NCBI GenBank assembly: GCA_958496175.1
Contig: OY292277.1
Coordinates: 23,888,282-23,952,281 of the forward strand
From: Sisyra terminalis
Lineage: Eukaryota; Arthropoda; Insecta; Neuroptera; Sisyridae
Direction of reading: 5' to 3'
DNA: 64,000 nt
The notes beneath the pieces are model-generated. The model ran no database searches. It saw nothing but the letters and a program-made list of their open reading frames with translations, and was not told the DNA's origin. The position numbers and the translations under genes are program-made. Below, piece after piece: positions 34,001-40,582 of the stretch; the stretch's first letter is position 1; each line of letters opens with the position of its first letter.

Positions 34001-36264
34001 TAGTTATCCTAAGTATATAATCTATTTATTCATTAGTGAAAATACCAAGCCTTATTCTACTGTTTTACGTGTTCGATTCATAAATATTAAATTAAGGGCC
34101 GGTATTTTCATTCGTGGGCAAATAAACTATATCCTCAAGATATCTGTTAGAGGTCGGTGTTTTCACATTTAGATAAAGAGCTTTATCGTTTAGATAAATT
34201 ATTCGCAGGATAAAGAAAACATGCGTATTTTCACTTACGAATAGTGATATGGGTAAGATTTATCTTAAGAATCGTTTTAATCGATTAAATAGCTATGTAA
34301 AGGGTATAGTTTATCAATCCATGAGTGAAAATACGGGTCCTTAAAGAATCGAATCTTAAAAACGTAAGACTCTTGTAAAAGTCAAATGTGTTTACCAGAA
34401 AGGCAGTTAGTATCGTATAGAAACTTTGTATCAGATTCAAAATTTCTATGGTAGGTTTCTATAACTTATGTTTTTTTTATTAAGTTTCATATTTTCAATT
34501 ATCTTTATGATTCTGTTCTGATATATTACTCAAAAAAAATTGTAGAATTGTATTTTCTTTAGGAAGGAATATTGTTATGAACGAAGTTCCTTATCACACC
34601 CGAAATTCCAGGCACTTAATAAATAAAAGGCTGAATAAAGTGTAAGACTCCAATCGTTACGTCACTTTTCTATAGTACGTTACAACTATAGTACAGGGAT
34701 TTTTGTTAGGTATTCGTTTGCGAATTTACAAGCATTTTTTTGTATATTCCAAGTGTTTTAGTATAAGTATAATACTACAATATATGACTGTGCTGCTTAT
34801 GATAAAATAGAGACAATACATGTTGGAAGGGCCAGAACAACATGTTTTTTCAATACGCATAGTATATAATTATGCATTTTTTATTATTTTTCACTTTTAA
34901 ATAATTTTAACTTTTTGTATTATATACTAATATTATTGTATTATATATAATAGATATATAGCGAAAGGAACTTCCTTCCATCCTGTGGAACCTCTCGTTT
35001 TACCAATATTTTTTCTTTTAAAGTCTAAACCTTTTTAACTAGTTGTTAACTTCTAGATATTTCAATCTTCTTTTTGAGGATAGTAAAAGATGAAGTTAAA
35101 CAAATGTTGTAGGAGTAAGAGGTATGAGAATGACGAAGAAGGTAAAAACGAAATATTTTTGGTTTAAAAGTCTAGAACAGCTCTAATATCATCTAATTCC
35201 TACAAAAATCAATATGTTATAAAAGGCAGGCACCTGAGGAGTTAATATTACTTGTTAGCATAATTACTTTAAAATTACCGAATTCGTTAATTTTGAGATT
35301 TAAAAATGTACAATCTGTAAGTGCTTTTGTATAAGGTGTATCAATGGAGTAAAATAAAGTTATAACTTAATGTAATCTTCAAGTTTCAGACTGGCCACCT
35401 TAATCACTCGTCCACCTATGGGTATTTACATTTTATGACGAAGAGATTTCCTTACTCAAGTTACAATTTTTTAGCATTTTTCTAACTTTTAATCAAGAAA
35501 GTTGGCTTTTCCATGTTTTAAACTTCTAGAAATCTAGAAAATCAACGTAACTATGTAAGAACTTTGACACATGAAATCTATGCCTTAAGATTAAAACATG
35601 GATATCGATTATTGCTCGTTTTCTAATTGCTCAGCGGTTAATAATCAGTTTAATTCATATTAAATAAAAATTCAACTATAAAAATGGGAAGAATATCCTA
35701 GAATGCATGTATACCGGTGATTGGTGAATGTAAGCTATCCTTAATGCTTTAAAAACGTCCTCATCTCTAAGGAAAAATCTTCCGTTCAATTATATTAAAA
35801 CCGAACTATAGTTTTAAAATATATGAATAAGTTCTAAAACAAGGCAATTTTAATGACTAAGTGTTATTTATACTAATAATAAATAAAGTAAAAAATCGAA
35901 ACCAAAATAACTCAAATGAATAACGCTAGTTATGTCTTTTATTGCTGTGATTTTTAATAGAATCTCGATGATGATAAATATAATGTATGATTAGTACTTT
36001 CATATAGCATTAATTATGCGACCTTGAAAATTTGCATAAATATAATTTTTTGCTCTTTTTATTATAAAAATTATATGTGGTGAAAATTGAAAAACTTTAC
36101 CTGTAGTAAGAAAGTAAGCCATTAGAAATCACAAACCAACGTCGTTGATATCCCTTAAGATAGTTTGTCCATTTAAGTAACCATCCTTGAGTTTCACGGT
36201 CCCCTTGGCTAGAATGTGATGGAGTTTTGGCAACGGTAACCGCTCCTGCCGCTGTTTCAGCCAT
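3844..36264 (-). CDS. Osbp: Oxysterol-binding protein, 5' part (five coding exons, 3' end outside window)
   Basis: OSBP transfers sterol and PI4P at ER-Golgi contacts. The spliced exons give 331 codons in frame. Residues 26-117 form the PH domain, starting [20 protein letters not shown] (27-46) and closing with the conserved Trp pair at 105-106; it binds PI4P at the Golgi. Residues about 119-130 are an acidic linker and about 135-258 a predicted coiled coil. Residues 264-278 contain an acidic tract followed by EFFDCVA, a match to the FFAT motif that binds VAP in the ER. Exon order, spacing and sequence follow animal OSBP closely. The ORD sterol-binding domain was not found in 1-3843 and should lie further left. 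The start is the first ATG of exon 1. Introns are 20.8, 3.3, 6.9 and 0.4 kb. The gene is divergent from Tmem134. The family assignment is very secure. Confidence 0.95.
4443..4608 (-). CDS. Osbp: Osbp coding exon 4 (end of coiled coil)
   Basis: The acceptor is TTTTTCAG. It encodes [13 protein letters not shown] through to [20 protein letters not shown]. The donor was chosen as A|GTACGT, because this keeps the frame into exon 5 (Asn codon split 1+2). Confidence 0.92.
5168..6243 (+). pseudogene. hAT transposon relic with decayed transposase
   Basis: The termini are inverted: CAGCGGTAAATTTAAGCC at the left, and AAATCCGCTACTG ending the right. The flanks AGTATGCG (5160-5167) and GATATGCG (6244-6251) agree at 6 of 8 positions, as expected for an old hAT target duplication. 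Inside, at about 5840-5930, the frame reads [10 protein letters not shown], a stop, then [19 protein letters not shown]. This resembles the C-terminal dimerisation region of ZMYM1-like hAT transposases. An upstream block at about 5490-5570 ([20 protein letters not shown]) also resembles that family. Several stops and the short length show it is dead and internally deleted. Confidence 0.75.
8615..8845. mobile_element. hAT-type MITE (CAGTGGTTCT termini)
   Basis: It starts CAGTGGTTCTTCACCTGGGT and ends with the complement AGAACCACTA. Flanks GTCTATAA (8607-8614) and GTTTATAA (8846-8853) match at 7 of 8 positions, the target-duplication length of hAT elements. Subterminal palindromes around GGTTCGATCGAACC and GGGGTTCGAT are typical of this widespread type. 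It is non-coding. Confidence 0.85.
8923..9369. mobile_element. TIR element related to the 33.6-34.3 kb array, interrupted
   Basis: It shares a TTTTCAATCTAGATAGTGGT start, the AGATAGAGAACAAATG and ACGAATAGTAATATGTG blocks, and the end TCATGAGTGAAAATAGCAGC with the three copies at 33603-34348. It is split by the MITE at 9073-9294. Confidence 0.65.
9073..9294. mobile_element. hAT-type MITE with perfect 8-bp target duplication
   Basis: Its left end is CAGTGTTCCGTAATC and its right end GATTAAGAATCAATA. It is flanked on both sides by ATCTAATA (9065-9072 and 9295-9302). The insertion lies inside an older repeat (8923-9369), which dates the two relative to each other. Confidence 0.8.
9898..9962 (-). 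repeat. tRNA-derived SINE-like fragment, family 1
   Basis: On the minus strand TGGCTGAGTGGTC resembles a tRNA-Leu A box and GGATTCGATCC a B box, about 35 bases apart. The segment CCAAAACTGGTAG is shared with the copy at 26667. It cannot fold as a functional tRNA and is flanked by repeat sequence. Confidence 0.6.
10650..10975 (+). pseudogene. Gypsy-type (Ty3) reverse transcriptase relic
   Basis: The frame from about 10701 reads [20 protein letters not shown], then [27 protein letters not shown] and [18 protein letters not shown], the conserved RT fingers/palm blocks of Ty3/gypsy retrotransposons. It has a stop after the STF block (about 10935), a stop near 10681 and a short insertion (YY) before FGLYEF. 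The catalytic YxDD block is not recognisable downstream. It is a dead fragment with no LTRs seen. Confidence 0.85.
11500..11755 (-). CDS. Osbp: Osbp coding exon 3 (acidic linker and coiled coil)
   Basis: The acceptor is TTTAG and the donor AAC|GTAAGT. It encodes QATESEDED, then the [20 protein letters not shown] stretch typical of OSBP, and ends with SNAMIN at a phase-0 boundary. Confidence 0.95.
12168..12453. repeat. Foldback MITE, about 286 bp
   Basis: Arms of about 110 bp are reverse complements, for example CTGTATCGAAAATGGTAGTA at the left and TACTACCATTTTCGATACAG at the right. The middle is also symmetric (AGTGAAGGCGAAATAACA against TGTTATCTCGCTTTCATT). The ends carry GGCCC and GGGCC. 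The whole element can fold into one hairpin. It is non-coding. Confidence 0.85.
13510..13804. repeat. Foldback MITE, about 295 bp
   Basis: TTCTATTGATAAAATGCACT at the left is repeated inverted as AGTGCATTTTATCAATAGAA at the right. AATGAGAACTGTAAGCTAT pairs with ATAGCTTACGATTCTCACT nearer the centre. It is non-coding. Confidence 0.85.
15063..15251 (-). CDS. Osbp: Osbp coding exon 2 (second half of PH domain)
   Basis: The acceptor TTTTGCAG and donor AT|GTAAGT are both good. It encodes [19 protein letters not shown] through to ELELAKVKA, the rest of the PH domain including the C-terminal helix with WW. It ends two bases into an Ile codon. Confidence 0.95.
16816..16863 (-). ncRNA. Hammerhead-like motif, minus arm of element A (degenerate)
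   Basis: On the minus strand: CGC (stem I), CUGGAGA where CUGANGA is required, stem II GGCUC/GGGCC with a UAAA-containing loop, GAAAC intact, GUU, then GCG pairing back to CGC. The single core fault is A to G in CUGANGA, so cleavage is not expected. Confidence 0.5.
17217..17271 (+). ncRNA. Hammerhead-like motif, plus arm of element A (one core change)
   Basis: Outer stem I UUUAU (17217-17221) pairs with AUAAA (17267-17271). Inner stem I CGC pairs with GCG (17261-17263). CUGAGGA at 17228-17234 is intact. Stem II GGCUC/GAGCC is perfect, and GUC is the cleavage triplet (17258-17260). The GAAAC block reads AAAAC, a G12-type change that should abolish cleavage. The layout is type I with a 2-bp ACGU stem III. 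Confidence 0.65.
17521..18087. repeat. Foldback element B
   Basis: Arms of about 150 bp are reverse complements: GGGTAGATAGGCTGCCGGTA at the left and TACCGGCAGCCTAACTACCC at the right, with AAAGCTGATTTTTAGATATA against the TATATCCAAAAATCAGC block outside them. The symmetry continues inward through ACAAGAAAGT and ACTTTCTTAT. No hammerhead motif was seen. Confidence 0.85.
18168..18220 (-). ncRNA. Hammerhead-like motif, minus arm of element C (degenerate)
   Basis: Stem I GUAC/GUAC, stem II GCUAC-GAAA-GUAGC and GAAAC are kept. The CUGAUGA block reads UUGUUGA, and the cleavage triplet position reads GCU. It is a decayed copy on the opposite strand. Confidence 0.5.
18277..18329 (+). ncRNA. Hammerhead ribozyme candidate (best preserved)
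   Basis: A self-cleaving RNA motif of type I layout. Outer stem I UAAU (18277-18280) pairs with AUUA (18326-18329). Inner stem I GUAC (18284-18287) pairs with GUAC (18318-18321). CUGAUGA is exact at 18288-18294. Stem II GCUAC/GUAGC is perfect with a GAAA tetraloop (18301-18304). GAAAC is exact at 18310-18314, and the cleavage triplet is GUU (18315-18317). Stem III is only AC/GU without a loop, so efficient folding would need two molecules sharing an ACGU duplex, as known for minimal hammerheads. GUU is allowed by the NUH rule but is slower than GUC. Activity is inferred, not shown. Confidence 0.75.
19955..20010 (-). ncRNA. Degenerate hammerhead-like motif (element D)
   Basis: On the minus strand the order is UUAAGGA, an AT-rich helix II region, then a clean GAAACGUUGCAC. 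The CUGANGA box is damaged. It is paired with a plus-strand relative at about 20230-20275. Confidence 0.35.
20230..20278 (+). ncRNA. Degenerate hammerhead-like motif (element D, plus arm)
   Basis: CACCUGAGAAAG, then GUUGGAAUUCUAGAC, then GAAACGUUAACAAAG: the order of a hammerhead with the CUGANGA box damaged by one base. It resembles the minus-strand copy at 19955-20010. Confidence 0.4.
20665..20889. mobile_element. GGCTCAAGT-family MITE, copy 2, with perfect target duplication
   Basis: It begins GGCTCAAGT and ends ACTTGAGCC, with GACAACGTTGCATTTTCGAC and its inverse inside. GAAAAATT is duplicated exactly at 20657-20664 and 20890-20897. An 8-bp duplication indicates hAT-type transposition. 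Confidence 0.9.
20912..20975 (-). ncRNA. Hammerhead-like motif, minus arm of element E
   Basis: CUGAGGA is exact (complement of 20951-20957). Stem II GACUA/UAGUC is perfect. GAAA is followed by A instead of C, which spoils the ACGU stem III, and then GUC. Stem I pairing (UGC with ACG) is weakened. Confidence 0.55.
21012..21064 (+). ncRNA. Hammerhead-like motif, plus arm of element E (one core change)
   Basis: CUAAGGA (21021-21027) replaces CUGAGGA. Stem II GACUA/UAGUC, GAAAC (21045-21049) and GUC (21050-21052) followed by GCG are intact. The G5-type change and the weak stem I should block cleavage. Confidence 0.55.
22024..22062 (+). ncRNA. Partial hammerhead-like motif (5' half only)
   Basis: GUAC then an exact CUGAAGA (22031-22037), then GUUGGGAAACC of the same stem II type as element F. 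The 3' half (GAAAC and cleavage site) is not recognisable. Confidence 0.35.
22531..22688. repeat. Foldback element F with hammerhead-like motifs in both arms
   Basis: The left arm carries, on the minus strand, a perfect stem II GUUGG-GAAA-CCAAC followed by GAAAG. The right arm carries GUAC, UAGAAGA, GUGGG..CCAAC, AAAACGUA and GUAC. Outer arms TTTATTAGAATCTTC and AAAGATTTAAATAAA pair. The CUGANGA box is damaged in both. Confidence 0.7.
23456..24185. mobile_element. TTAA-flanked TIR element (piggyBac-like), 730 bp
   Basis: The termini GGGGTTACATAGGTTT and AAACCCATGTAACCTC are inverted. TTAA lies directly outside both ends (23452-23455 and 24186-24189), the piggyBac target duplication. No transposase frame remains. 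The block CAAAATCGGTTGAGTAGTTC at about 23938 is a common motif in insect repeats. Confidence 0.75.
26667..26726 (+). repeat. tRNA-derived SINE-like sequence, family 1
   Basis: TGGCCGAGTGGTC (A box, tRNA-Leu-like) is followed 30 bases on by GGGTTCAAATC (B box), with CTCCAAAACTGGTAG between them as in the copy at 9898. The tail after it (to about 26890) may be the SINE body. Arms do not pair as a functional tRNA. Confidence 0.65.
28618..28700. repeat. Dispersed-repeat end (ACTAGCTGATCC type)
   Basis: The sequence ACTAGCTGATCCTTGCGACT followed by TCGTCTGCGT resembles the start of a dispersed arthropod repeat whose other end typically shows CAGACAGAC before a TATTAGT tail. Such an end occurs at about 30840-31022. 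Confidence 0.4.
30397..30431. repeat. Simple repeat (TTA/ACT trinucleotides)
   Basis: An uninterrupted run of TTA, CTA and ACT units. Confidence 0.8.
30513..30590 (-). repeat. tRNA-derived SINE-like sequence, family 2
   Basis: On the minus strand: TAGCGTAATGGATTACGTAT, CTGACATTCTGATCC, then the B box AGGTTCGAATC. It shares this order with the plus-strand copy at 63130-63196. It does not form a cloverleaf acceptor stem. Confidence 0.6.
30840..31025. repeat. Dispersed-repeat end (CAGACAGAC type)
   Basis: CCAAATTTCATTAAATTCGG, then ACACACAGACAGACAAAAAT, a second ACAGACAGACG, and ATTTTATATATTAGT. This is the usual terminal signature of a common insect repeat, possibly non-LTR or SINE derived. 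Confidence 0.5.
31056..31700. repeat. Large foldback element, about 645 bp
   Basis: Arms of about 280 bp: CTGCGAAATTAGTAGTACTT pairs with CATGTACTAATTTCGCAG, and TCTTATAGAAATAAACCCTA with AGGCTTTATTTCTATAAG. TATATTTAAAAAA and TTTTTTAAATATA are near the centre. It is non-coding. Confidence 0.85.
33603..34348. repeat. Three tandem diverged TIR elements
   Basis: Units at about 33603-33820, 33849-34060 and 34096-34348 share, in order, GGATAGAGAA, ATGCGTATTTT, AAGAATA or ACGAATAGTG, and an end GTGAAAATAC. The starts (GGTCGGTATTTT, GGCCGGTATTTTCA) mirror the ends (GTGAAAATACGGGTCC), so each unit is a short TIR element. A fourth, interrupted copy is at 8923-9369. Confidence 0.7.
35379..35422 (-). 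repeat. tRNA-derived SINE-like fragment, family 1 (A-box half)
   Basis: On the minus strand GTGGACGAGTGATTAAGGTG resembles the A-box half of the family-1 copies at 26667 and 51763. No B box follows. Confidence 0.45.
36101..36264 (-). CDS. Osbp: Osbp coding exon 1 (start codon, first half of PH domain)
   Basis: Begins at ATG ([13 protein letters not shown]). It has a 25-residue low-complexity N-terminus, then PH strands 1-3. The donor is CAG|GTAAAG. It ends two bases into an Arg codon that exon 2 completes. Confidence 0.95.
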
Positions 36265-37114
36265 TATTTCTTTTAAAATTGTAACACTTATCTATAGAAT
36301 TTATCAACAACTATATCAATTATATACTAAGTAAAAGTCACTCGTTCGCGACAGGGTTTCACAGTATTTAACCCTTAAAAACTAATTCGGCTGATTTAAA
36401 AAAAAAAGAATAATTCTTCATTCATTGGATGATTAAAATTTATAGCACTTTATTACACATTTACATTGTAATCCTTCATTATTTGCACTAAATCTATTGA
36501 AATTTAAGATACACACTTGACAACAGTAAAATGTAATAATGTGACATGTTGGCAGAAAAATGTATGTCAACGAAATGTTTTCGATTATCACAAATGTAAT
36601 GACTTTAGAAAAACTTTGACAAAAATATCGCTATATTATATCGAAAAGAGTTATTGACTTGAAAAATATTCACTTATCAATTCAATATTTTATGCGATTA
36701 TCAAGAAAAATGTATTTATATCAAGTTATGTCAAGTATCGATACTAGCGCACTCTAGAAATAGAAAATCGTATACTAATTCTTAACCATTATAAACTATG
36801 CGAAATTATCAAAAAAGTAAATTTAAAAATAATATATAGAAAACGTTAAGTTATTTTCCATATACTTTATTTATAACAGTTATATTCATTTATTGATTAT
36901 TTGTACGTATTGGTATACGTACTGTTTTTCTTTTGCGAATTTTAATGCATATTAAGTTATTTTAATTCATTGTTGGAAAATTGGAAGCAACAGTGCTGCA
37001 CCCTACACGATTGACATTTAAACTATTTATATTATGACAGACATTTTCAGTGTTTTTAGAGGTTAGATGTGTAAAGATTATTTTCTTTTAATTTAACAAA
37101 GAAAACTTTATGAC
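36265..37114. promoter_or_regulatory. Divergent promoter interval between Osbp and Tmem134
   Basis: The two start codons point away from each other across 850 bp, so both promoters and 5' UTRs should lie here. A TATCGATA octamer, the Drosophila DREF site, is at about 36737-36744. The same octamer occurs by chance elsewhere in this AT-rich window, so it is weak evidence. No TATA box can be assigned. Confidence 0.6.
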
Positions 37115-37260
37115 ATGTCTCGCAACTTTGGGACGCAACGTAATCGTGAGAAACGATTCTCTATAGATGATGCGTTCGAAGAAGAAACGGACGATGTGGA
37201 ACAAGGTGAACGCCCACCGACGTCCCGAAACATATCTGGAAACCCTGCAGATGTAATGAG
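37115..37260 (+). CDS. Tmem134: Tmem134 coding exon 1
   Basis: Encodes MSRNFGTQRNREKRFSIDDA and the acidic N-terminus. The donor AG|GTAAAA splits an Arg codon 2+1. Confidence 0.92.
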
Positions 37261-37663
37261 GTAAAAATAAACGCTTCAGTAATATTTCCGCGAAATATTG
37301 CATATGATTATTGTTTGCAGAACGTATCGGTTGACACATGAAATGTCACGGGATAGTGATTCGTTAATTCACGATGGCTCAATTACGGATTTATCAACAG
37401 CCAGCAGTTGCTGTACACATCCAAAAGTGCGAGAAAATTGGCGAATGGTTCTTGCAGCAGTTACGCTTTTAGTGATTGGGGTTGGTTTGTTGGCAACAGG
37501 AGCAATGGCGTTAGCTGATCCTGAAGCAGGGTTGCAAGGAGCCGTATTTTTATTAGCAGGCCTTATATGCTTCGTACCTGGCGCTTATCACGTAGTTTTT
37601 ATTTACATGGCTGCCCGAGGACACCGAGGATACAGTTTTCATCAATTACCCTTGTTTACTTAA
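37115..37663 (+). CDS. Tmem134: Transmembrane protein 134 (two exons, complete)
   Basis: A small membrane protein of the TMEM134/TMEM230 (DUF872) family; its molecular role is not well defined. Joining 37115-37260 and 37321-37663 gives 162 aa. An N-terminal FSIDDAFE (15-22) is the TMEM134 hallmark, and CCTHPKVREN (79-88) precedes the membrane part. Membrane segments are predicted at about 91-113 and 122-143. The C-terminus has PGAYHVVFIY and ARGHRGYSF, as in vertebrate TMEM134. The N-terminal half is polar and probably cytosolic. The intron is only 60 bp. AATAAA at 37942 and 37978 may serve as poly(A) signals. The start is the first ATG in frame with the FSIDDAFE block. Confidence 0.93.
37321..37663 (+). 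CDS. Tmem134: Tmem134 coding exon 2 (both membrane segments, stop)
   Basis: The acceptor is TTGTTTGCAG. It encodes TYRLTHEMSRDSDS, the CC motif, two hydrophobic segments and the conserved C-terminus ending LPLFT. Confidence 0.94.
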
Positions 37664-37941
37664 TTATAAGTCGCAAAAAATGCATAATATGGTTGTGAAT
37701 TCGAAGATAAATTATGCATTTATAAGCTTTTATTATATATTTTCAAATTACTTTCCTTATTGAAATCGAACGGTTAGCGAAAAATTGTGATTGATTTTTA
37801 AGAAAAAACTTCGAAAAATTGATTTTTTACATTATTATTTGAAGGCTGTCTTTCATTCAAATTATGTAACCATTTTTGATTAAGACTTTACCAATATGTA
37901 TATATTGAATATAAGTAATATTTTTTTTTGCTCTCTTTAAG

Positions 37942-37983
37942 AATAAAAATACAATAAGTAAAAAGTAAAACCAGTGCAATAAA
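37942..37983 (+). terminator. Likely Tmem134 poly(A) signals
   Basis: AATAAA at 37942-37947 and again at 37978-37983, about 280-320 bases after the stop codon. AT-rich context makes chance matches possible. Confidence 0.4.
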
Positions 37984-38978
37984 ATTGAAATAATAAAAAT
38001 CAAACATTAAATACTAATAATTAAGAGAATCGCAAAAAAATTTCCAATAATTTACATTGTACCCGTGAATTAAGCCATCGCTATTCTTAAAATATTTAGA
38101 TCGTATATTTATTGTATAGTATAAAAAGTTATAGAAAATTGAATTAAAATAAAACTTTTTCTAACGAGTGCACTACTAATAAAATATATTAACCATATGC
38201 TTTTATTACCAATTAATAAGAACAATGAAATCAAGCCATGCAATAATCTGCTTTTGAATAATTGAAACGAATACAAATTGTTAAAAATTTTTGAATCAAA
38301 TTAAGTGATAAATTGTAAAATTTAAGAACTAGTCAAAAAAAATTAGAATATGACCCCAAATTTTCATTATCAAATTTAATAGGTAAATATAAAAATGGAT
38401 AGGATGATAACAAAATTATACATTCTGCATTTAAAAATCAGATATAAAATGGAAGAAAATAAAAACATCATTGTCTATTTGTAGGGGCAGAGGACTGAAT
38501 TTTTATATATAATATATATTTATATAATACAATTTTTAATTTTAAAATTGAATGAATAATAGATATTTAATTCATAAATGAGGTTGATGTGATTTCGGAT
38601 CAAATTTTAGTGGCCTTAAAGTATTAATTAACAATTTCTATGTAATATTTTGCTAAGCAGTAGCCTCAAAATCAAAATTGTCAACGGTCTTTTCTGTACA
38701 GAAAAAAAAGCTTACGTTCACCATTTAATGATTTTTAAATCTCAGTTGTAATTAAATGTCTATGTAAGATAAGTTTATAAGTTCTATCTAAACTAATTAA
38801 GATTGGTATTTTATACAATACAAACTATTTGTTAATTAAATACTTTAGTTATTTAAATTGCCATAAATAAAACAAAAAATAACCAAAAGTTTTTTTTATT
38901 TTAAAAATTTCGTATTTTTGTAGAAATTTGTAGCGACAGGTTTCAGACTGAAAAAAAAATAAATACAACTCAAATTTA

Positions 38979-39504
38979 GGGGGTTCTCCCGTCTGATACT
39001 AAAATCGTAAACTAAAAAAAATAGAATTTATTGTTTTTTTTTTGGGAGCTAATGAAAAAAATAAAAGTTTGAATTTTTTGTCATTTGTTTATATTTATTT
39101 TAAGTCAATGCGTATAAATTTTGTATCAAAAATTTCCATTAGAACGTGAATTATAGCGCCCCGAAGACACCTGTCTCAAAAAAAAATCACTCATAGCCTC
39201 TACGATTTTAGTTAATTGGCTTATCTCAATTAAAAAAAATCGACGTTTTAATCTGTATGCTCATAAGTATAGAATGAATTGAAAATCATTGACTCAACTG
39301 AAATATTAATCAAAATATCAATTGAAAATATGATTTTTGGCAGATTTCTGAAGAAAAAGTTGCAATTTCAGTCTTTTTTTGTATGTTTGTTATTAAAAAT
39401 ATATAAATATTCTGAATTTGTCGATGATATTCATTCATTCTGTGAATGTTAAGCAATTTCTGCAAAAAAAAACGATTTTTAACCTAGCACACTGGAAAAC
39501 CCCC
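38979..39504. mobile_element. TTAA-family TIR element, copy 1 (piggyBac-like)
   Basis: Starts GGGGGTTCTCCCG after TTTA (a decayed TTAA) and ends GGAAAACCCCC before TTAA (39505-39508). The interior, including GGCAGATTTCTGAAGAAAAA and TTAGTTAATTGGCTTAT, is shared in inverse orientation with 51971-52582. It is non-coding. Confidence 0.75.
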
Positions 39505-40248
39505 TTAAGAAAGTATTAGATATTGGATATTAATGGTAAACCTTTTCAATAAGATAACTTAGGAAGGAACACAGTCGTATCTCATCATACATATCTTCAA
39601 GTCCTCAGGTAATATATCAAAACAAATGATCGTCAATGTATGTTAAGAGTTAACAAATTAGAAACTTCTTTTTTTAAGCACAAATTGAATTAAATCATAA
39701 ACAGAAAGTACTACACATAAAATATAAAACATTAAATCTAATTTGATTATTTGTGACCTTTGTGGCTCATGGTTGTTATGTTTATAATCTTATTTATTTA
39801 GAGTTAATTTTATAGATTATACTCCATAAAATTTGGACTGCAATATATAATTACTTGTTTAAGAAATAAATAATAAATTTGATTGGACGCGATTTTTAGG
39901 AAATTAATATAAATGATTTAAAACTATAAAACAAAAAAAAAACTTAATTGAATAATCATAAGCTTTTCGAAATTATTCTTTCGCTTATGTATCATAATTT
40001 TTGTTAGTTGGCTAAAAATTATCACCGCAAAAAAGATTTTGTTGTACATCCATAAAACTAAGGACATGAAGAGCTACTTGAAGATTAGAAGATATTAATC
40101 TTTAATTATGGATTTGGAGGATTAAAGAAGTTCTTTTTGTCACTTCTACAACGTCTAGGCTAGTCCTTCTCAAACTTTTTCATACTACGTCACCCTAATG
40201 TGGGAAAAAACCGAGACTCCCTTTCCCAAAAATTTTTAAACTTTAGTG

Positions 40249-40582
40249 AGCTCCTGTTCCATTCAGGTTGGTCAAAATTTGGCACCGTTGTATTTTCTAC
40301 TCTTTTTAATTAATTAATAAATTTTGTTTTTAATTAAATTTGCGAATAAATCAGCCCATAATGAAAATTTAGGTATAAGCTTGGATCAGGAACATCGAAA
40401 CCATTCAAAAACAATTCTAAAATTTCAATGTTCCTGATCCAAGCTTATACCAAAATTTAGCCGCAAAAGAGATAATTATACCATATTAGAATTTAATTTT
40501 AAAAAGAAATGACGAATAGAATAAAAAACAAAGTAAAAATGCAACATTGCCAAAGTTAACCGACATAAAAGGGACATAAGCC
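40249..40582. mobile_element. GGCTCAAGT-family MITE, copy 3 (nested, diverged)
   Basis: The left end AGCTCCTGTTCCATTCAGGT is degraded and the right end AAAAGGGACATAAGCC clearer. TTTGGCACCGTTG and GCAACATTGCCAAA blocks match the family. Flanks CTTTAGTG (40241-40248) and TTTTAGTA (40583-40590) agree at 6 of 8 positions. Confidence 0.75.
40372..40451. mobile_element. 80-bp micro-MITE with perfect inverted repeats
   Basis: Perfect 24-bp inverted termini begin GGTATAAGCTTGGATCAGGA and end with the exact complement. AAAATTTA is duplicated exactly at 40364-40371 and 40452-40459. The paralogous MITE near 20.76 kb shows the uninterrupted sequence ATGAAAATTTAGCC, confirming the insertion. Confidence 0.9.

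Larger units (their letters stand above)
15252..36100 (-). other. Osbp intron 1 (20.8 kb), foldback and repeat cluster
   Basis: No host gene was recognised. Between 16.7 and 22.7 kb lies a run of foldback elements with hammerhead-like motifs. A TTAA-flanked element is at 23456-24185, tRNA-derived fragments at 26667, 30513 and 35379, a long foldback at 31056-31700 and a tandem TIR array at 33603-34348. About 24.3-26.6, 27.0-28.6 and 31.7-33.6 kb are AT-rich with nothing identifiable. Confidence 0.65.

Noticed and set aside
33603..34348. CRISPR-like array
   Set aside because: Only three long, diverged units with terminal inverted repeats in animal DNA. There are no short identical repeats with unique spacers.
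36737..36744. DREF-type TATCGATA as proof of promoter control
   Set aside because: The same octamer occurs inside introns (about 20550 and 32041), so it may be chance in AT-rich DNA.
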